DNA of 64,000 bases. It comes from Magnetospirillum sp. UT-4 (GTDB lineage Bacteria > Pseudomonadota > Alphaproteobacteria > Rhodospirillales > Magnetospirillaceae). The notes below the pieces were generated by a model. That model saw only the letters and a list, made by a program, of their open reading frames with translations, was not told where the DNA came from and ran no database searches. Below, piece after piece: positions 8,150-18,335 of this stretch (within the stretch, counting starts at the first letter, position 1; each line of letters begins with the position of its first letter). The translations under genes and the position numbers were made by a program. The stretch lies in NCBI RefSeq assembly GCF_902729435.1, contig NZ_LR746522.1, positions 10,684 through 74,683 on the forward strand. Reading direction: 5' to 3'.

Positions 8150-11100
8150 ATGACTGACGTCGCCGCCCTTCTCGACGACGCCACCAGGCGGCAGCGGCGG
8201 GCGGCCGATCCGGGGGCTTCGGTGTGGGTGGCGGCCTCGGCCGGGACCGGCAAGACCAAGGTGCTGACCGACCGGGTGCTGGCCCTGCTGCTGGCCGGGG
8301 TGGCGCCGCACCGCATCCTGTGCCTGACCTTCACCAAGGCCGCCGCCGCCGAGATGAGCACCCGCATCGCCACCCGGCTGGCGGAGTGGGCCACCGCCGG
8401 CGATTCCCGGCTGGCCGGGCTTTTGGCCGAACTGGTGGAGGGCGAGCCCGACGCCGCCACCCTGACCACCGCGCGCCGCCTGTTCGCCCGCGTCCTCGAC
8501 GTGCCCGGCGGCATGCACATCGAGACCATCCACGCCTTCTGCCAGTCGCTGCTGCGCCGCTTCCCGCTGGAGGCCGGGCTGGCCCCCCACTTCCAGGTGA
8601 TGGACGACCGCGATGCCGGCGAGATGCTGGAAGCGGCCAAGGAGGAGGTGCTGGGCCTGGCCCGGGACGGCGCCGACACGGCGGTGGCCGCCGCCTTGGC
8701 CGAGGTCACCGGGCGGGTGCACGAGACCATGTTCCCCGAGGTGATGGCCGAGCTGGCCGCCGATCGCGGCCGCCTGAAGCGCCTGTTCGACCGCACCGGC
8801 GGCATCGAGGGGGTGGCGTCGGCCTTGCGCGACCGCATGGGGCTGGAGCCCGGCGCCACGCCCGACACCATCCTGGCCGCCGCCTGCGCCGAGACCGCCT
8901 TCGCCGGCCCCGCGTTGCGCGCCGCCGCCGAGGCGCTGATGGCCGGCAGCGACACCGATGCCCGCCGTGGCCGCACCATCGCCGCCTGGCTGGCCGACCC
9001 CACCGGCCGCACCGCAGGCTTCGCGGCCTATGCCGGCGCCTACCTGGCCCAGAAGGGGACCATCCTCAAGACCCTGGCGACCAAGAAGGTGGCCGCCATC
9101 CCCGGCGTGCTGGCGGCGCTGGAGACCGAGGCCGAGCGCCTGCTGCGGGTGACGGCGCGGCTGAAATCGGCGCGGGTGCTGCATGCCACCCTGGCGCTGC
9201 TGACCCTGGGCGGGGCGCTGCTGGGGGCCTATGAGCGCCGCAAGCAGGCGGCGGCGCTGATGGATTACGACGACCTCATCCTCGCCGCCCGCGACCTGCT
9301 GGCGCGGCCGGGGGTGGCGCCGTGGGTGCTGTTCAAGCTGGACGGCGGCATCGACCACCTGCTCATCGACGAGGCCCAGGACACCAATCCCGACCAGTGG
9401 GCGGTGGTGGCCGCCCTGGCCGAGGAATTCTTCGCCGGGGCCGGCGCCCGCGACCGGGTGCGCACGGTGTTCGCGGTGGGCGACGTCAAGCAGTCCATCT
9501 ATTCCTTCCAGCGCGCCGACCCGCGGGCGTTCGAGGCGATGCGGGCCGGCTTCGCCCGCCGCGTCCCCGAGGCCGAGCGCGACTGGCGCGAGATCCCTCT
9601 GAACCTGTCGTTCCGCTCGGGGCAGGCGGTGATCGACGCGGTCAACCGGGTGTTCGCCCCCGGCAGCCCGGCCCGCGACGGCGTGGCGGGGGACGAGGAC
9701 ATCACCCATCTGGCGCGGCGCCTGGGGCAGGCCGGGCTGGTCGAGGTGTGGCCGCCGGTGGAGCCCCGGCCGCTGGACGCCCCGGCACCGTGGAAGCCGC
9801 CGGTGGAGCGCATCCGCGGCGATTCGCCGCAGGCCCGGCTGGCCGGCCTGCTGGCCCGCCGCATCGGCGCCATGATCGCCACCGAACGGCTGGACTCGCA
9901 GGACCGTCCGGTGCGGGCCGGCGACGTGATGGTGCTGGTGCGCCGCCGCGGTCCCTTCGTCGAGGACCTGGTGCGGGCGTTGAAGGCCGAGGGGGTGGCG
10001 GTGGCCGGGGCCGACCGCATGGTGCTGACCGAGCAGATGGCGGTGATGGACCTGATGGCGCTGGGCAACGCCCTGCTGCTGCCCGAGGACGACCTCACCC
10101 TGGCCGCCGTGCTGAAGGGGCCGCTGGTCGGCCTGTCCGAGGACGAGCTGTTCCGCCTGGCGTGGAACCGGGGCGAGGCCGGGCTGTGGGAGACCCTGCG
10201 CCGCCGCGTCGGCGAGGAGCCCGCCTTCAACCGCGCCTGGGAGACCCTGTCGGGCCTGGCCGCCCTGGCCGACCGGCTGACCCCGCACGATCTGTTCGCC
10301 CACGTGCTCGGCCCCCTGGGCGGGCGCCGCGCTTTGCTGGCCCGGCTGGGCATCGACGCCGAGGACCCGCTGGACGAGTTCATGGCCCTGACCCTGGCCT
10401 ATGAGCGCGCCCACGCGCCGTCGCTGCAGGGCTTCCTGCGCTGGCTCGAGACCGGCGCGGTGGAGATCAAGCGCGACCTGGAACAGGGCGGCCAGGACGC
10501 GGTGCGGATCATGACCGTGCACGGGTCGAAGGGGCTGCAGGCCCCCATCGTCATCCTGCCCGACACCCTGCAGGCGCCGACCAGGGGGCCGAAGCTGCTG
10601 TGGAGCGGCGAGGCCGAGGCCGAACTGCCGCTGTGGCCGCCCTCGGCCGACCATGACGACGAGGTTTGCGCCGCCGCCCGCCAGGCCCATCGGACGGCGC
10701 GCGAGCGGGAATACCGCCGCCTGCTCTACGTCGCCCTGACCCGGGCCGAGGACCGCCTGATCGTGTGCGGCTGGGAGACCCGCAAGGCGGCCCCGGCGGG
10801 GTGCTGGTACAATCTGGTGCGCGACGCGCTTTCGGGCTTCGCCGCCGAGGCCGAGGACCCGTTCCTGGCGGAAGCCGGCGAGACCCGGGGCGCCACCGTG
10901 CTGCGGCTGGCCTGCCGGCAACAGGCCGAGCCGGACCGGCGCGGCGACGCCCCCGACGCCCTCGCCGCCCCCGGCGCGCTGCCGCTGCCCGACTGGACCC
11001 GCCGGGCGCCGCCGCCGGAACCGGCGCCGCCCAAGCCGCTGGCGCCGTCCCGCCCCGATGGCGAGGAGCCGCCGGTGCGCTCGCCGCTGGGACCCGACCG

Positions 11101-11605
11101 GACACGGCGCTTCCGCCGCGGCAAGCTGATCCACCGGCTGCTGCAGATCCTGCCCGAGCTGCCGGCGGACAGGCGCTCGGCCGCCGCCATCGCCTTCCTG
11201 CGCCGCGCCGGCATCGATGATGCGGCCGAGTGCCTGGCCATCGCGGGCGAGGTCGCCGACGTGCTGCTCGCCCCCGCCTTCGCGCCGCTGTTCGGCCCCG
11301 GCAGCCGCGCCGAGGTGCCGATCATCGGCCTGATCGGCGACAGCCGCGCCGTCTCGGGCCAGGTCGACCGGCTGGTGGTCACCGGGACCGAGGTGCTGGT
11401 GGCCGATTACAAGACCAACCGCCGCCCGCCCCCGGGGCCGGCCGACATCCCCGAACTGTACGTCCGCCAGATGGCCGCCTACCGCCTCGCTTTGGCCTGC
11501 ATCTATCCGCGCCACCGGGTGCGCTGCGCCCTGGTGTGGACCGACGGCCCGGCGCTGATGGAAATCGACTCCGCCCGCCTGGACGACGCGCTGGGGTCGC
11601 TGTAA
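8150..11605 (+). CDS. addA: Double-strand break repair helicase-nuclease AddA
   Basis: 1151 aa. UvrD-type superfamily 1 helicase plus C-terminal nuclease. Walker A AASAGTGKT is at 28-36, Walker B LLIDEAQD near residue 404, then GDVKQSIYSFQRADP, LNLSFRSG, MTVHGSKGLQAP and YVALTRAEDRL as helicase motifs. The nuclease block KLIHRLLQ..GQVDRL..VADYKTNR ends with D1086. Together with AddB it processes broken DNA ends for RecA. The ATG at 8150 is chosen because the open frame upstream is repeat sequence. The 86-bp repeat leaves almost no room for a ribosome-binding site, which is unusual. A thioredoxin gene often found next is absent. Confidence 0.94.
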   Translation: MTDVAALLDDATRRQRRAADPGASVWVAASAGTGKTKVLTDRVLALLLAGVAPHRILCLTFTKAAAAEMSTRIATRLAEWATAGDSRLAGLLAELVEGEPDAATLTTARRLFARVLDVPGGMHIETIHAFCQSLLRRFPLEAGLAPHFQVMDDRDAGEMLEAAKEEVLGLARDGADTAVAAALAEVTGRVHETMFPEVMAELAADRGRLKRLFDRTGGIEGVASALRDRMGLEPGATPDTILAAACAETAFAGPALRAAAEALMAGSDTDARRGRTIAAWLADPTGRTAGFAAYAGAYLAQKGTILKTLATKKVAAIPGVLAALETEAERLLRVTARLKSARVLHATLALLTLGGALLGAYERRKQAAALMDYDDLILAARDLLARPGVAPWVLFKLDGGIDHLLIDEAQDTNPDQWAVVAALAEEFFAGAGARDRVRTVFAVGDVKQSIYSFQRADPRAFEAMRAGFARRVPEAERDWREIPLNLSFRSGQAVIDAVNRVFAPGSPARDGVAGDEDITHLARRLGQAGLVEVWPPVEPRPLDAPAPWKPPVERIRGDSPQARLAGLLARRIGAMIATERLDSQDRPVRAGDVMVLVRRRGPFVEDLVRALKAEGVAVAGADRMVLTEQMAVMDLMALGNALLLPEDDLTLAAVLKGPLVGLSEDELFRLAWNRGEAGLWETLRRRVGEEPAFNRAWETLSGLAALADRLTPHDLFAHVLGPLGGRRALLARLGIDAEDPLDEFMALTLAYERAHAPSLQGFLRWLETGAVEIKRDLEQGGQDAVRIMTVHGSKGLQAPIVILPDTLQAPTRGPKLLWSGEAEAELPLWPPSADHDDEVCAAARQAHRTAREREYRRLLYVALTRAEDRLIVCGWETRKAAPAGCWYNLVRDALSGFAAEAEDPFLAEAGETRGATVLRLACRQQAEPDRRGDAPDALAAPGALPLPDWTRRAPPPEPAPPKPLAPSRPDGEEPPVRSPLGPDRTRRFRRGKLIHRLLQILPELPADRRSAAAIAFLRRAGIDDAAECLAIAGEVADVLLAPAFAPLFGPGSRAEVPIIGLIGDSRAVSGQVDRLVVTGTEVLVADYKTNRRPPPGPADIPELYVRQMAAYRLALACIYPRHRVRCALVWTDGPALMEIDSARLDDALGSL

Positions 11606-11702
11606 CGGTCCGGCCTCGCCCGTGCGCTTGACGGAGGGCCTTGCCGCGTCTAAACCCGGCTGACGTTCCCCATCCCACCCTGTTCCGCCCGTCGGAGGAT
11701 TC

Positions 11703-13382
<1,680 letters not shown>

Positions 13383-13389
13383 CCCCGCC

Positions 13390-14640
13390 TTGGCCATCGC
13401 CTTCGCCCCGTTCTCCGACGACGACGTCGAGCCCGAGGGCCAGGCGCATCCCGGACTGGTGGTGCTGCTGGCGCTGGCCACCATCGGCCTGCTGGCCTGG
13501 CTGATGCTGATCGACAAGCCGCCGCCCAAGGTGGCGGTGGCGGTCGAGACCCGCGCCGGCGCCCTGGCCGATCCCCGCCTGACCATGGCCCGCATCCAGT
13601 CCAACCTGGAGCGGGTGGCGGCGCGGACCCGGCCCTGGCCGCTGGCCAAGGGCGCCAAGGCCGACCCGCTGGAGGCGCTGGTCGATGCCTACGCCGCCTT
13701 GCTGAAAGGCCGCGAGCGCCGCTTCGATGCCGCCCTGGCCAAGGTCGAGGCCGCCGTCGAGGCGCGCCTGCCGCGGCCCGAACTGGCCGCCGACGATGCC
13801 GAGCGGGAGCAGCTGGTCGCCCGCCACCAGGCGATGACCGCCTATTTCGCCGGCCTCGACGCCCAGGGATCGGCCCATGCGCCGCCGCTGGCCCGCTTCA
13901 TCCGCGCCATGCGCAAGGCCGACGCGGTGCTGTTCGCGGAAATCGCCGGCGGCCGCCCCGCCGCCATCGACACCCGCCGCGCCGAGGGCTCGGCCGCCGC
14001 CTCGGGCCTGTGGCTGCGCCTGCCGTGCCGTACCGCCCTGGGCCGGGCGGACGAGCTGGCCCGCCTGGCCAAGGCCTTCGGCCCGCTGGCCGGGCCGCTG
14101 CTCAACTGCCCGTCCGACGAGCGCGACGTCACCCGCCTGGCCGCCCTCGCCGCCGCCCCCGCCCGCCTGCTGACCGCCCGCGAGGTGCCGCCGCCACCGG
14201 TGCGGGCCGCCGAACCGCCGCCGGCGCCGCCAGAGGAGATGGAGGGGGACGGGAATGCCGACGCCGAGGCCGAGCCGGCCCCCGAACCGGTCGCCGTCGA
14301 TCCCGACGCCGCCCTGACGCCGCTGATGAAGGCCGCCCGCGCCGGCGATGCCGCCGCCATCGAGCGCCTGCTGGCCGAGGGCGCCGAGGTCAACGCCCAG
14401 TCCTGGGACGAGGCCGCGACACCCGACCTGGAGGCCGATGGCCGCAGCGCCCTGATGTTCGCCGCCGCCTCGGGCTCGGCGGCGGCGCTGCAGGCCCTGC
14501 TGGCCGCCCGCGCCGACCCGTTCCAGGCCGATTCCAAGGGCCGGCGGGCCATCGACTACCTGTTGGGGTACGGCTCGCAGCCCCCCGCCAAACGCCTGGA
14601 CCCGGCGGCGCTGCAGCCGCTTCTCCGCCGTTTGTATTGA
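13390..14640 (+). CDS. Membrane-anchored ankyrin-repeat protein
   Basis: 416 aa from a TTG start; the next in-frame ATG would remove the single transmembrane helix (about 21-41, LVVLLALATIGLLAWLMLI). The middle (about 50-270) is Ala/Glu-rich and helical. A proline-rich spacer precedes two ankyrin repeats at about 313-400, with TPLMKAARAGDAAAIERLL and ALMFAAASGSAAALQALL as the repeat cores. The C-terminal part may lie in the periplasm or cytoplasm; topology is not decided. It follows ettA by eight bases, so the two are probably co-transcribed. Partner unknown. Confidence 0.75.
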   Translation: MAIAFAPFSDDDVEPEGQAHPGLVVLLALATIGLLAWLMLIDKPPPKVAVAVETRAGALADPRLTMARIQSNLERVAARTRPWPLAKGAKADPLEALVDAYAALLKGRERRFDAALAKVEAAVEARLPRPELAADDAEREQLVARHQAMTAYFAGLDAQGSAHAPPLARFIRAMRKADAVLFAEIAGGRPAAIDTRRAEGSAAASGLWLRLPCRTALGRADELARLAKAFGPLAGPLLNCPSDERDVTRLAALAAAPARLLTAREVPPPPVRAAEPPPAPPEEMEGDGNADAEAEPAPEPVAVDPDAALTPLMKAARAGDAAAIERLLAEGAEVNAQSWDEAATPDLEADGRSALMFAAASGSAAALQALLAARADPFQADSKGRRAIDYLLGYGSQPPAKRLDPAALQPLLRRLY

Positions 14641-14757
14641 CCACCCCACCCATTCGGTCAGGATTGAAGCAGTGGCGCAGCCACCCCTTATGTCCTAGGT
14701 GCCTTGTGCGTACCCACGCGAAGAATGGGGCCCATGCGGAAGAACGGGGAGGATGCC

Positions 14758-15201
14758 ATGCTGGTCAAATCCATCTTGAAGTCGAAGGCGCGGGGAGCGG
14801 GGGTGGTCACCGTCTCGCCCCAGGCCTCCATCGGCGAGGCGGCGGCGCTGCTGGCCCGCCACCGCATCGGCGCGCTGATCGCCACCCAGGCCGATGGCGG
14901 CATCGCCGGCATCCTGTCGGAACGCGACATCGTGCGCGGTCTGGCCGAGCAGGGGGATGCCTGCCGCCGCACCCTGGTGGGCGAGCTGATGACCGCGGCG
15001 GTGCTGACCTGCCGCGAGGACGATACCGTCGAGGAGTTGATGAAGACCATGACCGCGCGGCGGGTCCGCCACCTGCCGGTGCTGGATTCCGGCGGCCAGC
15101 TGGTCGGCATCGTCACCATCGGCGACGTGGTGAAGAGCCGCCTGGACGAGGCCGACATGGAGGTCGACAACCTGCGCCACTACGTGGCGGCGGCGCGGTA
15201 G
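14758..15201 (+). CDS. CBS-domain protein
   Basis: 147 aa consisting of two tandem CBS motifs (about 10-65 and 75-135), with GALIATQADGGIAGILSERDIVRGL and later VRHLPVLDSGGQLVGIVTIGDVV as diagnostic segments. Such small stand-alone CBS pairs bind adenine nucleotides and regulate a partner; the partner is not identifiable here. Start ATG 14758 is selected because GGGGAGGA ends five bases upstream; an ATG at 14734 is an alternative. A palindromic repeat follows at 15270. Confidence 0.88.
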   Translation: MLVKSILKSKARGAGVVTVSPQASIGEAAALLARHRIGALIATQADGGIAGILSERDIVRGLAEQGDACRRTLVGELMTAAVLTCREDDTVEELMKTMTARRVRHLPVLDSGGQLVGIVTIGDVVKSRLDEADMEVDNLRHYVAAAR

Positions 15202-15269
15202 CGGGCCCTCTTGGCAGGTTCGCCATGGCCGAGCCTTCGGCCGGTAGCATTGGGCCGGTAGCATTCGGG

Positions 15270-15315
15270 CCTCATCCTGAGGAGCCGCCGTAAGGCGGCG
15301 TCTCGAAGGATGAGG
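15270..15315. repeat. CCTCATCCTGAGG..CGAAGGATGAGG palindrome, copy 2
   Basis: Same arms as 2569-2611 with loop GCCGTAAGGC. It lies between the convergent CBS and soxZ genes. Just upstream, the 14-base unit GGCCGGTAGCATTs is tandemly duplicated at 15238-15265. Confidence 0.75.
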
Positions 15316-15370
15316 CTACGGATACCCTGTGGATCAGGCCCGCAAACGACGGAGACGGGCTTGGTCGACC

Positions 15371-15697
15371 TTACGAAACGACGATATCCGCCGAGTGCTC
15401 GTACTTCTCGCCGTTGTCGTCGTGGTAGGTCAGGGTGATCTTCCCCGATTCCGTCGCCAGCGCGTAGATGGTGACGAAGGGGTTGGCCGACATGGCGGTA
15501 TGCCAGTCCGAGCTGACCACCACGTCCTTGTTCCAGGTGCAGACGAACTTGTTGATGATCCGGCGCGGGATCGGCGTGCCGTCGGGGTGCTTGCGCTGGC
15601 CCGATTCCATGTCGTGGGTGATCTGGGCCTTGATCTCGATGACCTCGCCCTTCTTCGCCTGGGCGGGGATGCGCGCCTTGATGGCGGGTGCAGCCAT
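15371..15697 (-). CDS. soxZ: Thiosulfate oxidation carrier protein SoxZ
   Basis: 108 aa, the usual SoxZ size, no signal peptide. SoxZ pairs with SoxY in the periplasm, where SoxYZ carries the sulfur substrate during thiosulfate oxidation; SoxZ is co-exported with SoxY. Family features include KGEVIEIKAQITHDMESGQR near the N-terminus and the Ig-like strands FVCTWNKDVV..ALATESGKITLTYHDDNGE. ATG 15697 is preceded by GGGAGTTACC. It follows soxY on the minus strand, separated by a structured repeat element. No soxXA, soxB or soxCD occurs in the window. Confidence 0.92.
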   Translation of the reverse strand: MAAPAIKARIPAQAKKGEVIEIKAQITHDMESGQRKHPDGTPIPRRIINKFVCTWNKDVVVSSDWHTAMSANPFVTIYALATESGKITLTYHDDNGEKYEHSADIVVS

Positions 15698-15727
15698 GAT
15701 GGTAACTCCCTTTTGTCTTGTCGCTTC

Positions 15728-15802
15728 GCCCTCGCCGGGCGGGCGCTTCCGCGCCCTTGGCCGCGCCCTCAACGGGCGCAGGAGCGGCGCAGGCGCGCCG
15801 CT
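15728..15802. repeat. Four-hairpin intergenic element, copy 1 (soxY-soxZ)
   Basis: Four consecutive hairpins on the + strand: GCCC/TCGCC/GGGC, GGGCGC/TTCC/GCGCCC, GCGCCC/TCAAC/GGGCGC and AGCGGCGC/AGGC/GCGCCGCT. Connectors are TTGGCC and AGG. The copy at 26538-26619 keeps the TCGCC and TCAAC loops and both connectors but has different, still complementary, sequences in the last three stems. The element abuts the soxY stop codon. Confidence 0.75.
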
Positions 15803-16261
15803 CTAGCAGCCGCCGATGGTGACCTTGATTTCCTGCTTCGCCATCCACACCGAGCCGTCGGACATGACGGCATAGGCGCGCACCGTCTGGGTCTTGCCCA
15901 GGCGCATGCGGAAGGCGATTTCGGCCTTGCCCGAACGCGGGGTGAAGAACCACGACGACACGCCGGGGGCGGGGTTGCCCTCGGCCACCACGTGGATGGC
16001 CTTGACGTGGTCGGCGGCGGTCATCGGGCTGTCCACGGCGACGCTGACCGGTTCGGCCGCGCCGCTCTCGGCGATGTCCTTCAGCCGCAGCTGGACCTTG
16101 CCCTCCTTGGCCGCGGCGCCGCCCAGCAGCTTCTTGACCATGTCGTCGGCCTCCTGCGGCGTCGCCGCCGCCAGCCGCGGCATCGCCGCCGCCGCGGCGC
16201 CCGCTCCGGTGGCCGCCAGGACCCGGCGGCGCGACCAGCCGCCCTTGTGTTGAGACACCAT
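15803..16261 (-). CDS. soxY: Thiosulfate oxidation carrier protein SoxY
   Basis: 152 aa. A twin-arginine signal (SRRRVLAATGAGAAAAA, from residue 10) marks it for folded export to the periplasm. The protein ends TIGGC: the C-terminal cysteine is the substrate-carrying residue on SoxY's swinging arm. The usual ending is GGCG or GGCGG; here the cysteine is the last residue, a small oddity. It precedes soxZ on the minus strand and the two form one transcription unit. The ATG at 16261 is the only start that includes the whole Tat signal. Confidence 0.93.
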   Translation of the reverse strand: MVSQHKGGWSRRRVLAATGAGAAAAAMPRLAAATPQEADDMVKKLLGGAAAKEGKVQLRLKDIAESGAAEPVSVAVDSPMTAADHVKAIHVVAEGNPAPGVSSWFFTPRSGKAEIAFRMRLGKTQTVRAYAVMSDGSVWMAKQEIKVTIGGC

Positions 16262-16415
16262 GATTCGTCCCTCCCTTTCCCGGGCCTTGGCCCGTTATGA
16301 CCTGTTTGGCCGCGACGTTAGCGGAAGCGCCGGCCCCGACGCAACATCCGCATCAGCATTCGCTCAAGTACCGGCGCGAGCCCCCTCCTTCCAACCGCAA
16401 CGCACACAGAGGCGC

Positions 16416-16444
16416 TTGCATTTTTTGCCCCGATTCCTCACAAT
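16416..16444 (+). promoter_or_regulatory. Candidate sigma-70 promoter for the gene at 16505
   Basis: TTGCAT (16416-16421), 17-base spacer, CACAAT (16439-16444). The -10 half also forms an inverted repeat with ATTGTG at 16460-16465, which could be an operator over the start site. Confidence 0.4.
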
Positions 16445-16504
16445 GAGCCACCGCACAGAATTGTGCGAGCGGTCACCCGCAGGCTGACGAGAAGGGTCAA
16501 GGCC

Positions 16505-17371
16505 ATGGTCGATGATATCGAGAATGCCGTCCGCGTGCAGGCGGCGATGGTGGTGCAGGTGGCCCCGGCCGTGACCGGTGTGGCCCCCGTTTCCGAAACC
16601 GCGAAGTCCGCCAACGACCCGGTCGATCTGTCGACCCGGGCGCGCAGCCTCGTCCAGGAATTGCAGGGCAGCCAGACCGTGGCCGAAGCGTGGCTGCAGC
16701 AGAAGACGGCGCCCGCCGAAATCACCGATCCCAGCAAGAGCGACAACCAGGACCGGCTGCTCGACCCCGCCGCCAAGGACGAGGAGAAGCGCCAGCAGAA
16801 GGCGCTGAAACAGAGCTTCGACACCGTGATGTCGGATATCGCCTGGCTGTTCGATGCCTTGGGCGCCAAGAAGGTGGATGGCGGCCCCATCGCCGAGGCC
16901 ATCTCCCGCAAGGCCGCGGCCGCCGGCGTCGGAACCCGCCCGCCGGTGCACGAGGTGGTGTTGCGTGCCGAGCAGGGCGGCGGCGCCGCCGCGCTCTACG
17001 TCGAGAACCTGCACATCACCGTGCAGAAGGGCGAAGTGACCAAGGTCGAGGTGGAACGGGTGGCGCTGACCAACGTCCACGACACCCTGCGCGACCGCTT
17101 CTCCGGCACCGGCCGCCCGCTGGTGCTCGATGTCGGCGGCGAGCTGCAGCAGGTGGGCGGCACCGCCCTCGGCGCCGACCGCACCGCCGACGTGGTGATC
17201 TCGCCCAAGGCCCGCGCCGACAAGCAGCCCGGCGAGGATGTCGCCGCCCGCGACCGCGCCACCCCGCTGGACGACCCGCGCCACGCGCTGCTGATCGTGC
17301 GCGAGGGCGGCAAGCTGCACCCCGAGGGGACGCTGCGGCTCAAGCTGGACGCCCTGCTGCCGATCCGGTGA
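16505..17371 (+). CDS. Uncharacterised protein
   Basis: 288 aa; no family recognised. No signal peptide or membrane helix. Residues ~30-90 are polar and probably helical (KDEEKRQQKALKQSFDTVMSDIAWLFDAL). The C-terminal half contains beta-like segments (ALYVENLHITVQKGEVTKVEVERVAL..PLVLDVGGELQQVG) and ends in a short basic tail. ATG 16505 is chosen over 16463 because the upstream extension is Arg-rich and covers the promoter region. It is divergent from soxYZ and convergent with argB, so it stands alone. Codon use matches the neighbourhood, suggesting a resident gene. Confidence 0.7.
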   Translation: MVDDIENAVRVQAAMVVQVAPAVTGVAPVSETAKSANDPVDLSTRARSLVQELQGSQTVAEAWLQQKTAPAEITDPSKSDNQDRLLDPAAKDEEKRQQKALKQSFDTVMSDIAWLFDALGAKKVDGGPIAEAISRKAAAAGVGTRPPVHEVVLRAEQGGGAAALYVENLHITVQKGEVTKVEVERVALTNVHDTLRDRFSGTGRPLVLDVGGELQQVGGTALGADRTADVVISPKARADKQPGEDVAARDRATPLDDPRHALLIVREGGKLHPEGTLRLKLDALLPIR

Positions 17372-17417
17372 GCCGGTGATCTCCCCTCCCCGTCCATGGG
17401 GAGGGAAAAAAGCACCA

Positions 17418-18335
17418 TCAGTCCCCCTTGATCAGGGTGCCGACGCCGTGCGGAGTGAACAGCTCCAGCAGCACCGCGTGCGCCACCCGTCCGTCCAGGA
17501 TGACGGCGGCGTCCACCCCCTGCTCGACCGCATCCAGGCAGGTTTCCACCTTGGGGATCATGCCGCCCGAGATGGTGCCGTCGGCGATGTACTCCTTGAC
17601 CTGGCTGGCGGTCATTTCGGGGATCAGGTTGCCGGCCTTGTCCAGCACCCCGGCGACGTCGGTCAGCATCAGCAGGCGGCGTGAGCCGGTGGCGGCGGCG
17701 ATGGCGCCGGCGGCGGTGTCGGCGTTGATGTTGTAGGTCTCGCCCGAGCCGCCCATGCCGACCGGGGCGATGACCGGGATGATGTCCGATTCGCGGAAGA
17801 AATCCAGGATGTGCGGGGTGATCTCGGCCGGTTCGCCGACGAAGCCGAGGTCGATGATCTTCTCGACGTTGCTTTCGGGATCGCGCTTGGTCCGGCGCAG
17901 CTTGCGCGCCCGGATCAGGTGGCCGTCCTTGCCCGACAGGCCGACCGCGAAGCCGCCGGCCTCGTTGATGGCCGAGACGATCTGCTTGTTGATCTTGCCC
18001 GACAGCACCATCTCGACCACCTCGACCGTCTCCTGGTCGGTGAACCTGAGGCCGTCCACCCGCGGGGTCTGGATGTCCAGGCGCTTGAGCATCTGGTCGA
18101 TCTGCGGGCCGCCGCCGTGGACCACCACCGGGTGCACGCCGACCTGCTTCAGCAACACGATGTCGCGGGCGAACAGGCGGGCGAGGTCATCGGATTCCAT
18201 GGCGTGGCCGCCGAACTTCACGACGATGCTCTCGTCCGAGTACTGGCGCATGAAGGGCAGCGATTCGCTCAGGGTCTTGGCGCGCTCGAGCCAGGCCTTG
18301 CGGTCGTGCAGGATGTCGGGCGTCTCGTCGCTCAT
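17418..18335 (-). CDS. argB: Acetylglutamate kinase
   Basis: 305 aa. Amino-acid kinase fold: VVKFGGHAM (38-46) binds the phosphate, [10 protein letters not shown] is the second glycine-rich loop, and the C-terminal block [17 protein letters not shown] closes the ATP site. It makes N-acetyl-glutamyl-5-phosphate in arginine synthesis. The N-terminal extension (about 30 residues) is typical of the hexameric, arginine-sensitive type. ATG 18335 overlaps the engB TGA (ATGA), so it is the last gene of the rpmH operon, an arrangement known in alphaproteobacteria. Confidence 0.96.
   Translation of the reverse strand: MSDETPDILHDRKAWLERAKTLSESLPFMRQYSDESIVVKFGGHAMESDDLARLFARDIVLLKQVGVHPVVVHGGGPQIDQMLKRLDIQTPRVDGLRFTDQETVEVVEMVLSGKINKQIVSAINEAGGFAVGLSGKDGHLIRARKLRRTKRDPESNVEKIIDLGFVGEPAEITPHILDFFRESDIIPVIAPVGMGGSGETYNINADTAAGAIAAATGSRRLLMLTDVAGVLDKAGNLIPEMTASQVKEYIADGTISGGMIPKVETCLDAVEQGVDAAVILDGRVAHAVLLELFTPHGVGTLIKGD

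Noticed and set aside
17376-17410. Hairpin CCCTCCCC/GGGGAGGG between the gene at 16505 and argB as an intrinsic terminator.
   Set aside because: It is followed by A's, not T's, on the + strand, and on the minus strand the T-run precedes the stem, so it does not fit either direction.
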